Shown piece after piece: positions 39,276 through 47,308 of a stretch of DNA of 64,000 bases. Origin of the DNA: Chryseobacterium sp. JUb7. GTDB taxonomy: Bacteria > Bacteroidota > Bacteroidia > Flavobacteriales > Weeksellaceae. The position numbers and the translations under genes are program-made. The notes below the pieces were generated by a model that had not been told where the DNA came from, did not search any database, and saw only the letters and a list, made by a program, of their open reading frames with translations. The stretch covers positions 248,001 through 312,000 of the forward strand of contig NZ_JANUFF010000003.1 in NCBI RefSeq assembly GCF_024806495.1, read 5' to 3'. Numbering within the stretch: position 1 is the first letter of the stretch; each line of letters opens with the position of its first letter.

Positions 39276-42101
39276 TTAGAAATTTAATTTTATTCCCAGA
39301 TTACATCTTACACCATAATATTCAACCTGTTCCGGGCGCGTTTCATCTTTTCCGAAATGATAAATCAATGGTTTGTTCAGGATGTTATTGACATCAGCGT
39401 ACAGCATCAAGTGTTTTGTAAACTGGTAAGATCCTCCAAAGTCTAAGCTGCTGTATTTACCATAATAAGAATCGTTTAAATCTTCTTCGGCATATTCAAC
39501 TGCGTATTTCCCTTTATGGTTATAGGCCAGTCTGGCATTGAATCCCTTTTTCTCAAAGAATAGCTGAATATTATACAATTCTTTCGCCTGATAGGGCAGT
39601 TTTACCTTTCTTCCACTTGGTTTTTCCATTTCTGAGGTCATGAAAGTGGCGTTAAGCTGTGTTCCGAAATATTGTAAGAAGCCAGGCAGGAAATCAAATC
39701 TTCTGTTGATCCCCAGCTCAATTCCTCCCAACCAGGCTGCTTTACCATTATTCGGAGCGGTAAACTGTACTCCGTTCATTCCGTTATATGTCCCGATAAA
39801 AGAATCCTGAAAAATAGGATCTGTAATCGATTTGTAGAAAACACCACCACTTAAAATCCCGACATTTGAGAAATAATATTCGCCCATCAAATCAAAATTC
39901 AAAGAATAGGTGGGATTAAGGTTAGGATTTCCTCCTTTAAATTCGTTATCAGCTTCTATATAAGTTCCTCCCGGAGTCAAATCTCCAAAATTGGGTCTTG
40001 AGAACGTTCTGGTTGCTGCAAAACGAAGGTTTGTTTTATCGTTTAAAGCATACTTAAGGTGTAACATCGGCAACACGGCAAGATAATTTTTAGTGTTTTC
40101 AACCGGAGTTAAAACATCATCAATTACACTATAGCCTTTTACTTTTGTATGGGTATTTGATAATCTGATTCCTCCCAAGATGGTAATTTTCTCATTCACT
40201 TTGTAGGTTCCCATACCATAAGCGTCAGCATGTTTTTCGAATACGTCAAAATTTCGTCCTAATGCTTTGTTGTATTCCAGTGCTTCTGAATCTGCGGTGT
40301 TTATTTTCAAACTTCCGTTATTCTGAAACCAGAACTGATCCATTCCTCCGGTTGAGAGTACAGGTCCGAACGTATTGCCGATGTGGGCGTTCATTTCGCT
40401 TAAATATTTCGTTCCGTTCGGTTGTGAGGTGATGTATTGAGAATAGTCTGATAAAAGTGGGGCAGTTCCATTCGCCCAGGTATAGAAAATATCGGAGAAT
40501 CTTGCATTACGTTCTTTGTCACGATATTTAAAACCATATTTTAAAGTTAATTTGTCGGATGCATTAATTTCGTGATTGAAAGCAGCTACAATTTTATCTT
40601 TTTCTTCAACGAAAACTTTGTAAAATTCAAGATCGGTGAATCTCATTTGTGAAGCATCCATTTTGAAATTAGGATCGCTGTAGAAACCAAATAATGCATC
40701 AGGATCTTTATAATCCAGTTTTCCGCCATCAGCTTTCCAATAAGCTCTCGGTCCGTTTCCATGATCTGCAATATAATCAGGATTGATACCGACACCAGAT
40801 TGAGTATATTTAATGACATAATAGGAATTGTTCTGCTTATCAGGAATATTTCCATACTTAAACCGGTTATCGTAATAAGACAGGTCCCAGTCTATTTTTC
40901 CTTTCTTTACGGTGTGAATTCCGCCTAATGAAATAGACGTCAATTCTGTAATTAATAAGTTGTGAATATTTTGCAGCTCCACTCTTGCTGTGCCATTTCC
41001 GGCATTGAATTTATCAAATCTTATTCTGTGCTTGTAGTGGGTTTCATCATCAGAGAGAGTTCCGTACATTCCTTTTAAATATATTGTGCTCTTGGGTGAC
41101 AGCACATATTCGAATGCTGTATTGATTCCTGTTGTTTTTCTTACCCCGTTATAATCCCGGAGTTCCAGTCTGAATACTCCTTCATCACCACTTCTTCTTG
41201 CTTCAAAGTTATCCGTCGACCAGTTTCTGGTGAAATGTGCAAAGTTGAATAAATAGCCGAATTTTTTATCCTTTGTCCTGCCTCCGTAAAGCAATCCGAT
41301 GTTGTAAACTCCTTTATCAGATTTTGCATTATAGCCACTTCCCAAAGTTGCTTTGAATTCGGTTTTCATGGGTGGTGTTTTGGTGATGAAATTTACACCT
41401 CCACCTATTCCGTCTGCCTCCATATCGGGCGTGAAAGATTTATTAACATGAACGTAAGAAATCAGCTCTGTAGGAAAAAAGTCAAAAGCTGTAGCTCTGG
41501 AGGTGGTTTCCTCTTCTGCGGTTGGCAGCCTGTTTCCGTTAATAGTTGTCGATGCCCAAAATGGAGGAAGTCCTCTTAGAGAAACAAATCTTCCCTCTCC
41601 CTGATCTCTTTCAATTGAAACTCCCTGGACTCTCTGAACGGTTTCTGCAGCATTTCTGTCCGGTAACTTTCCGATTCCGTCTGAAGCAATGACATTGGAA
41701 ATATTGATTGCATTTTTCTGAATGTTTAATGCTCTGGCTTCCGTATTTTTCATCGTTCCGGAAACAACTACTTCATCGATGTTTTTTTGTTTCTGGGAAA
41801 GCCTTATACTTCCTAAATCTACTGTTTCTCCTGTTTTTATATCTAGATCGATATTTGAGGGCTCATAACCAATATAACTTATCTGTAGAATATATTTTCC
41901 TGTTTCCAGGTCGTTGATTGTGAATTTTCCGTCAACGTCTGTCGATGTATTTTTGGAAGTTCCGTTGATTTTTATGGAAGCTCCCGGAAGAGGCTGGCTG
42001 TCATCCAGCACAGTTCCTATGATTAATTGTTTTTGTGCTGATATAAAGGTGATGCAACAGACAAAAACAAGGATAAGCAAATTCTCTAAATTTGTTTTCA
42101 T
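39276..42101 (-). CDS. TonB-dependent receptor of the phosphonate-type cluster
   Basis: Start at ATG 42101 (KTNLENLLILVFVCCITFISAQ signal peptide), 941 aa; an 11-codon upstream extension lacks signal character. Domains: carboxypeptidase-regulatory-like (LIIGTVLDDSQPLPGASIKI), plug (INISNVIASDGIGKLPDRNAAETVQRVQGVSIERDQGEGRF in part), and a 22-strand-type barrel ending YYGVRCNLGIKLNF. The plug is of the TonB-box/DUF-type used for siderophores or organic ligands. It would admit the substrate across the outer membrane. First gene of the four-gene operon; a candidate operator lies 288 nt upstream. Confidence 0.92.
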   Translation of the reverse strand: MKTNLENLLILVFVCCITFISAQKQLIIGTVLDDSQPLPGASIKINGTSKNTSTDVDGKFTINDLETGKYILQISYIGYEPSNIDLDIKTGETVDLGSIRLSQKQKNIDEVVVSGTMKNTEARALNIQKNAINISNVIASDGIGKLPDRNAAETVQRVQGVSIERDQGEGRFVSLRGLPPFWASTTINGNRLPTAEEETTSRATAFDFFPTELISYVHVNKSFTPDMEADGIGGGVNFITKTPPMKTEFKATLGSGYNAKSDKGVYNIGLLYGGRTKDKKFGYLFNFAHFTRNWSTDNFEARRSGDEGVFRLELRDYNGVRKTTGINTAFEYVLSPKSTIYLKGMYGTLSDDETHYKHRIRFDKFNAGNGTARVELQNIHNLLITELTSISLGGIHTVKKGKIDWDLSYYDNRFKYGNIPDKQNNSYYVIKYTQSGVGINPDYIADHGNGPRAYWKADGGKLDYKDPDALFGFYSDPNFKMDASQMRFTDLEFYKVFVEEKDKIVAAFNHEINASDKLTLKYGFKYRDKERNARFSDIFYTWANGTAPLLSDYSQYITSQPNGTKYLSEMNAHIGNTFGPVLSTGGMDQFWFQNNGSLKINTADSEALEYNKALGRNFDVFEKHADAYGMGTYKVNEKITILGGIRLSNTHTKVKGYSVIDDVLTPVENTKNYLAVLPMLHLKYALNDKTNLRFAATRTFSRPNFGDLTPGGTYIEADNEFKGGNPNLNPTYSLNFDLMGEYYFSNVGILSGGVFYKSITDPIFQDSFIGTYNGMNGVQFTAPNNGKAAWLGGIELGINRRFDFLPGFLQYFGTQLNATFMTSEMEKPSGRKVKLPYQAKELYNIQLFFEKKGFNARLAYNHKGKYAVEYAEEDLNDSYYGKYSSLDFGGSYQFTKHLMLYADVNNILNKPLIYHFGKDETRPEQVEYYGVRCNLGIKLNF

Positions 42102-42480
42102 TTTTACAAATATTAAATTTTTTATGCAAATCAACTTAATAATTTTAATATATGTAATAATTTTATGTTAAGTAATGATTAATAATTGATAAGAGTTTGT
42201 TAAGCAGATTTTACGGACGAATTTTATCTGTAAAAATTAAAAATCCATATCAAATGGGCATTTAAAAGGGGTTTTGGTGAATTTTAAGAATAGCTTTTAC
42301 GTTTAAGTAGTGTATCGCTTTTATTGAAAATAGTAGAATTTTTGATTAACGATACGTTAATTTTAACCTTGCTCAAAAATGAGAAAGTTGAATATTTGTA
42401 AACTTTTATGCTAAAACAAAGTTTAGTTATTGTAAAAAATGAAAGGAATTAAAGATCAAAAAATTACTTTGAGTACATTA
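42102..42480. other. Control region of the TonB operon
   Basis: No gene. Features: a GTTTACAAA-type half site on the minus strand at 42389-42403; a palindrome TTAACG-ATA-CGTTAA at 42346-42360; and a -7-like CATTTTTG on minus near 42374-42381. If that -7 is used, the leader is roughly 260 nt long, enough for RNA-level control. Confidence 0.5.
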
Positions 42481-43056
42481 TTAATTTTGATTGGAATAGA
42501 AATAAAGAACAAGCATGACACAGCTTTCTTCACTTATGCTAACTGGGACATGTGGAAATTTTCCGTTAAAATATAAAGAATCGCCTTCTTTTAAAATAAC
42601 CTCCTCATTGTCAATGATGTATTTAACTTCGCCTTTTAAGATGTATTTAAATTCCCAGGCATCGGTGATTACTTTTTCTCTTTTAGAATTCGGTTCAAGA
42701 GTTAATAAAACAGCTTCGAATCCCAATGAGTGCAGGCTTTTGCTGAAGATATGCATGTATTTAAATCCTTCAGCTTCCACTTCTTTTTCGATGAGCTGCT
42801 GATTTTCTTTGGGAAGATGGATGAATTTGGCATTTGATTTTTTTTCAACGCCTTCAAAAAAATAGCTGGCATCAATTTCCAGAGACTGAATTAAATCCAA
42901 AAGTACAGGAAGAGAAGGGATGGTCCTTCCGTTTTCAATCCGCGAAACTAAACCGTTGCTTACATTGGCTCTGAAAGCCAGTTCATTGATGGTTAAATTA
43001 TTCTTTTTTCTGATGTCTTTTAATCTTTTGCCGATACCTATTAAAAAATCATTCAT
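42481..43056 (-). CDS. HTH (XRE)-cupin transcriptional regulator
   Basis: A 191-residue regulator: an N-terminal XRE helix-turn-helix (LKDIRKKNNLTINELAFRANVSNGLVSRIENGR) and a C-terminal cupin (FKYILKGEVKYIIDNEEVILKEGDSLYFNGKFPHVPVS). XRE-cupin proteins usually sense a small metabolite in the cupin and repress or activate an adjacent catabolic cluster, here the TonB/permease/oxidoreductase/hydrolase genes directly downstream. The GTTTACAAA-type motif overlaps the -33 of its own promoter, suggesting autoregulation. Confidence 0.92.
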   Translation of the reverse strand: MNDFLIGIGKRLKDIRKKNNLTINELAFRANVSNGLVSRIENGRTIPSLPVLLDLIQSLEIDASYFFEGVEKKSNAKFIHLPKENQQLIEKEVEAEGFKYMHIFSKSLHSLGFEAVLLTLEPNSKREKVITDAWEFKYILKGEVKYIIDNEEVILKEGDSLYFNGKFPHVPVSISEESCVMLVLYFYSNQN

Positions 43057-43102
43057 AATATTCTATAATTTAACCAAGTGTTTCACTTATTTTTATTACT
43101 GA

Positions 43103-43135
43103 CAAATGTAATATTATTCTCAATAGGTTTACAAA
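43103..43135 (-). promoter_or_regulatory. Promoter of the HTH-cupin gene overlapped by a candidate operator
   Basis: On minus, -7 TACATTTG (43110-43103) and -33 TTG (43134-43132) are 21 nt apart. The -33 falls inside GTTTACAAA at 43127-43135, so binding there would block transcription. Confidence 0.55.
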
Positions 43136-43285
43136 GATTAAAATCAATTAATAAAAATTTATTGCAGCGGAAACGGATAGAGTAAAGGCTAAAAAGGGAT
43201 GGTGAAGAATTAATAAATGATATTTTGTAAGTTTCCGTCACCCGGCTTCCTTCTACCGGTAACTCTCTAACCCAAATAATTTTTC

Positions 43286-43293
43286 TATTTTTG
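43286..43293 (+). promoter_or_regulatory. -7 promoter element of the two-component genes
   Basis: TATTTTTG matches TAnnTTTG and lies 17 nt before the ATG at 43311. Confidence 0.5.
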
Positions 43294-43310
43294 TCTAATT
43301 CCTTATTTCA

Positions 43311-44021
43311 ATGAAAAAAATTATTCTGATCGAAGACGAAACGAGCGTTGTCTCTTTTATAAAAAAAGGACTTCAGGAAAACGGCTATGAAATTTCTGTT
43401 GCTTTTGACGGACGTACCGGTGTACAATTGGTGCAGTCAAATGATTTCGATCTTGTAATTTTGGATATCATGCTTCCTGAAATGAATGGACTGGATGTCT
43501 GTAAAGAGATCCGAAAAACCAATAAGCATGTTCCTATTTTGTTTTTAACGGCTTTGGGAACTTCAGAAAATATCGTTCTCGGACTGGAAAGCGGAGGCGA
43601 TGACTATCTGGTAAAACCTTTTAAGTTTATAGAATTGGTAGCCCGCGTAAAATCCTTATTGAGGAGAAGTAATGGAAGTGGAAATATTCAGGAAGTTGCA
43701 GAGCCGGAAATTGATAATGAACATGTTTTTCAGTTTTCAGATCTTATACTGAATGATTATACAAAAAAAGTGACCCGTGGAGGAGAAGAGATTTCCCTGA
43801 CTTCTACAGAATATAAACTTCTGATGTATTTTCTTAATAACCCTGAAAAAGTAATTTCAAGGGCTGAAATTCTAGATGCTGTTTGGGGGGTGAATTATGA
43901 ACTGGGAACTAATGTCGTGGATGTATATGTCAATTACCTAAGAAAGAAATTAGATCATCAGGACGATAATAAATTGATTCATACGGTGATAGGGATGGGC
44001 TACGTGTTGAAAAAACCATAA
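43311..44021 (+). CDS. OmpR/PhoB-family response regulator
   Basis: A 236-residue two-domain regulator. Receiver: IEDETSV acidic pocket, phospho-acceptor Asp in DLVILDIMLPEMNGLDVC, Thr in FLTALG and Lys in YLVKPF. Winged helix: ISLTSTEYKLLMYFLNNPEKVISRAEILDAVWG and TNVVDVYVNYLRKKLD. The cognate kinase starts 3 nt after its stop. OmpR-type regulators bind direct repeats about 11 bp apart; such an array lies at 45511-45567. Confidence 0.95.
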   Translation: MKKIILIEDETSVVSFIKKGLQENGYEISVAFDGRTGVQLVQSNDFDLVILDIMLPEMNGLDVCKEIRKTNKHVPILFLTALGTSENIVLGLESGGDDYLVKPFKFIELVARVKSLLRRSNGSGNIQEVAEPEIDNEHVFQFSDLILNDYTKKVTRGGEEISLTSTEYKLLMYFLNNPEKVISRAEILDAVWGVNYELGTNVVDVYVNYLRKKLDHQDDNKLIHTVIGMGYVLKKP

Positions 44022-44024
44022 TGG

Positions 44025-45437
44025 ATGTTTAATAAAGTGATCACAAATCAGACCAAAACGATGGTGCTTTTGATGTTGGTTTTTACCGCCATCATATTGT
44101 TGTTTAGCGGATTGGTTTATTTCTCGATCGTTAATTTTTCGCATCAGAGGTTTTATGAGTTGCTGAAAATCCGTACGACTACGATTGTACAGATTGAAAA
44201 AAGCAAAGAAGATCTTGATTTGCCTGAAAACTACGTCTTAAACAGTCTTAATGATGAGGAGCTTCCGATGGAAAAAGACTATGTTTTTGCCGTTCCTACC
44301 GATTCCAATTTTAAAAAAATCTCCCATGAGGTTCATATTCCCGATTATTTTTTCAAAAGCATTGTAAAAAATGGGGAAGCCAATTATAATGACAAAGAGT
44401 TCTATTATATCGGGCAGACTTTTAAATATGATGATAAAGATTATATTGCCATAGCCTCGGCCAAAAACCATTATGTGGTTTATTATTTGGGATTTTTAAA
44501 GAGAACATTGATTACCTGTATTGTGCTTTCACTCTTCTTTAGTATGATTTTTTCTTTTTATTTGTCTAAAACTTTATTCAGACCGATTTTAAAAATTACC
44601 GGGAAGGTAAAAGAGATAAGCTCGGAAAATCTCCATTTAAGACTTGAAGCTCAACCGGATAATAAAGAACTTAATGAGTTGGTAGATACCTTTAATGATA
44701 TGTTGAATCGTATCGAAACCTCTTTTGAAACTCAAAATCACCTGATTGGAAATGTGTCTCACGAGCTGAGAACACCGCTTACTTCTATCATGGGCGAAGC
44801 AGATGTTGCACTTTCTATCAGCAGAACCGCTGATGAATATAAAGAAACTCTGGAAGTCATTCTGGATGAAGCGGAAAAGCTTGATAAGAAAATCAAAGCA
44901 TTATTAATGATCGCCCAAACCGGTTTTGACGGAAAGATTCAGAAAATTGACAAGGTAAGAATCGATCAGCTGCTTTGGGATGTTATTGAAACTTTAAGAA
45001 GGCTGGATTCAAGAAACAATATCTATCTGGATATAAGTATGTTGCCGGATAACCCCAAAAAACTTAAAGTTCAGGGAAATGAACAGTTGCTGCATCTTGC
45101 CGTGACCAATATTATTAACAATGGCTGCAAGTATTCTAATTTTCAGCAGGTTAAAGTTTCATTGGGAGCGACAGATACCGATGTATACATCATTATAAAA
45201 GATAATGGCATCGGAATTCCGGAAGTGGAAATGAATAAAATTTATGATCCTTTCTTCCGGGCCTCGAATACCAAAAACTACGAAGGCTACGGAATCGGTC
45301 TTCCTTTGGCGAGAAATATTGTGAGGATGCACCATGGTGAATTGATTGTAAGTTCTCATGAAAATCAGGGGACAACGGTTCAGATGCGTTTTCCGAATTT
45401 TTACAGTATGATGATGCAGGAAGGAAAAGAAGTCTGA
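44025..45437 (+). CDS. Membrane sensor histidine kinase
   Basis: A 470-residue class I kinase. First TM helix at about 10-32, a roughly 115-residue extracytoplasmic sensor, second TM at 155-177 (TLITCIVLSLFFSMIFSFYL), HAMP, then HisKA with NVSHELRTPLTS and HATPase with NIINNGCKYSN (N box), DNGIGIPEVEM (G1), YGIGLPLARNIVRMHHG and the G2 box. Operon partner of the OmpR-type regulator. Signal unknown. Confidence 0.95.
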   Translation: MFNKVITNQTKTMVLLMLVFTAIILLFSGLVYFSIVNFSHQRFYELLKIRTTTIVQIEKSKEDLDLPENYVLNSLNDEELPMEKDYVFAVPTDSNFKKISHEVHIPDYFFKSIVKNGEANYNDKEFYYIGQTFKYDDKDYIAIASAKNHYVVYYLGFLKRTLITCIVLSLFFSMIFSFYLSKTLFRPILKITGKVKEISSENLHLRLEAQPDNKELNELVDTFNDMLNRIETSFETQNHLIGNVSHELRTPLTSIMGEADVALSISRTADEYKETLEVILDEAEKLDKKIKALLMIAQTGFDGKIQKIDKVRIDQLLWDVIETLRRLDSRNNIYLDISMLPDNPKKLKVQGNEQLLHLAVTNIINNGCKYSNFQQVKVSLGATDTDVYIIIKDNGIGIPEVEMNKIYDPFFRASNTKNYEGYGIGLPLARNIVRMHHGELIVSSHENQGTTVQMRFPNFYSMMMQEGKEV

Positions 45438-45510
45438 TTTGGCTTCATTATCCCGATTTTAGGGCAAAACTTATTATTGCAGTATAGATAAACGGCTTTT
45501 CTTGGCTGTA

Positions 45511-45607
45511 TTAACTGCTGTTAACAATTTTCTAATCTCATTTTAATCTCTTTAATCACATTTTAATTCTATTCCAAAGAGCTTCTAATTTGGTCAGTAT
45601 AGTTTTG
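45511..45607 (+). promoter_or_regulatory. Phased TTAA(T/C) repeat array and promoter
   Basis: Six TTAAC/TTAAT-type (one CTAAT) units start near 45511, 45521, 45532, 45543, 45552 and 45563, roughly one per helical turn. They lie just upstream of a -7 element TAGTTTTG at 45600-45607 for the UspA-like gene. Direct repeats at about 11 bp are the usual binding pattern of OmpR/PhoB regulators, and one is encoded immediately upstream. Binding is inferred. Confidence 0.55.
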
Positions 45608-45649
45608 TATTATCAAAATAAGATAACACGAAACTAAATATTACATCAT

Positions 45650-46144
45650 ATGACCAGAAAAATTTTAATTGCCACAGATTACTCTCTTGAGTCATTGAAT
45701 ATATTGAAAAAAGTACTTAAAGAGAAAGATGCGAATGAAGACCCGAATCAGTATGACATTCTTTTGGTTTCGGGATATGATATGGGAGATTCTATCAGAG
45801 ATCTTCTGTTTACAACTAAAAGTACCGTCTTTAATAAAATAAGACCACAGGAATTTAACGATGCTTTTGGAATTATAAAAAATAAATACCCTCATTTAAT
45901 TAATAAAATCATCTGCGATATTTTTACAGGAAGCTTCCAGAGAACTTTTAATAATTATGTAAAAGCAGAAAATATTGAAGAGGCTTATTATTCGCCTTCC
46001 ATTAAAAGCAGAGGTAAAGGGAAATTCGATATTATTCCTTATGTCAAAAAATGCAAAGACCTTCCATCTCACGAAATTAAAGTTGAGATTCCTGAAAGAC
46101 TTCCTGAAAGAGGAAGATTGGCCGAGATCTTTGTTGAGGTCTAG
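45650..46144 (+). CDS. UspA-like alpha/beta protein
   Basis: A 164-residue protein opening ILIATDYSLESLNILKKVLKE, the first strand and helix of a universal-stress-protein fold, then YDILLVSGYDMGDSIRDLLF and a later strand KIICDIFTGSF. The typical ATP-binding G-x-x-G-x-x-x-x-x-G-S/T segment at the end of UspA is not evident, so it may not bind ATP. It is the first gene behind the phased repeat array, 29 nt before a DUF1275 gene. Hypothetical; fold reading is moderate. Confidence 0.6.
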   Translation: MTRKILIATDYSLESLNILKKVLKEKDANEDPNQYDILLVSGYDMGDSIRDLLFTTKSTVFNKIRPQEFNDAFGIIKNKYPHLINKIICDIFTGSFQRTFNNYVKAENIEEAYYSPSIKSRGKGKFDIIPYVKKCKDLPSHEIKVEIPERLPERGRLAEIFVEV

Positions 46145-46173
46145 AAAATAAACCCACTATTAAAAATTAAAAA

Positions 46174-47013
46174 ATGTTAAGAAATTATAGTAACAGCAGG
46201 ACGTTGGGAGACAACATTAGACTGGGAACGCTGACTGCCTTCACGGCAGGTACTATAAATATAGCATCCTTGTTAATATTTCTCTCTTTTACGTCAAACG
46301 TAACAGGACACTATGCCATTTTAGCGGCAGAAATCAGTAAAGGAAACTGGACACAGGTAGCCGTTGTAGGACTTTGGATTTTCCTTTTCTTCTTCGGAAG
46401 CTTCGTATCAAATTTTATTGTGATTAATTTCAATAAAAAGAGTAAATATTTCGCGCACGCCATGCCTATTGTGTTGGAGATCATCTGTTTATTATTTGTA
46501 GGGGTGTACGGACAGTTTTTTTATCAGAAAACCCTTGAAGAAACAGAATATTTAGTAGCCTTAATGCTATTTGCGACAGGTCTTCAGAATGGTTTGACGG
46601 CAAGTATCTCGAACTTCTCCGTGAAGACCACCCACCTTACGGGTACCACGACCGATTTGGGGATTTTATTTTCCATGTTTACCCAGAAAAAATTTAGAAA
46701 AAACGGGGAGCTGATCGGAAGAGCAAAACTCTTGTCAAGTATCATGGTGGCCTATGTTTTGGGTGCGGTGTTCTCAGGATTAACGTATTATTATCTGGAA
46801 TTCAGAGTGTTTTATGTTATCAGCTTTTGTTTGTTGGTCGTTATTGGTTATGATGCCTATAAAATTCATATCAGACACTTCAATACGCAGTACAGATACA
46901 GTAAAATTTATAAGAAGCCGAATTTAATGGCATACTTATATGATAAAATCCATGGGATTCCTGAAATTAAACCCAAAAGAGAAAAGAAGCGAAAGCTTGT
47001 ATTTGATGAATAA
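46174..47013 (+). CDS. DUF1275 (YoaK-type) membrane protein
   Basis: A 279-residue inner-membrane protein with six to seven helices: LTAFTAGTINIASLLIFLSF, TSNVTGHYAILAAEIS, WIFLFFFGSFVSNFIVINF, GLQNGLTASISNFSVKTTHLTGTTTDLGI. The conserved SNVTG, QNG and TTHLTG.TTD motifs are those of DUF1275/YoaK. Function unknown; possibly a transporter. It is co-transcribed with the UspA-like gene and is likely under the adjacent two-component system. Confidence 0.9.
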   Translation: MLRNYSNSRTLGDNIRLGTLTAFTAGTINIASLLIFLSFTSNVTGHYAILAAEISKGNWTQVAVVGLWIFLFFFGSFVSNFIVINFNKKSKYFAHAMPIVLEIICLLFVGVYGQFFYQKTLEETEYLVALMLFATGLQNGLTASISNFSVKTTHLTGTTTDLGILFSMFTQKKFRKNGELIGRAKLLSSIMVAYVLGAVFSGLTYYYLEFRVFYVISFCLLVVIGYDAYKIHIRHFNTQYRYSKIYKKPNLMAYLYDKIHGIPEIKPKREKKRKLVFDE

Positions 47014-47110
47014 ATATTCTGATGATAATAATCTGAAGAATATATTTTAAAAAGACAATGTTAAATAAGAGATATAAATATCAGTATTAATTTTGTGTAA
47101 ACTAGCTGTG

Positions 47111-47149
47111 AAACACCTCTTTTCTGTCATGGGAAAGGGGTGTTCTTTT
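47111..47149 (+). terminator. Intrinsic terminator
   Basis: Stem AACACCTCTTTTC pairs imperfectly with GGGAAAGGGGTGTT and a T-rich tail follows, about 100 nt after the DUF1275 stop. Confidence 0.78.
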
Positions 47150-47280
47150 AAAACAGGGCGATGAGTAGTGATCATCTTTTAAACTCAGGCTGATCATGGT
47201 AATGGGGATAAAGTGGCAGAATTGTTGATAATTAAATTTTAATTCACGGTTTTATTGTTTTAATTCCCGTTTTCATTAAC

Positions 47281-47288
47281 TATTTTTG
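47281..47288 (+). promoter_or_regulatory. -7 promoter element of mutL
   Basis: TATTTTTG matches TAnnTTTG; a TTG at 47255-47257 lies 23 nt upstream. The mutL ATG follows at 47309. Confidence 0.5.
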
Positions 47289-47308
47289 TAAGTTGATTTA
47301 CTTATTTT

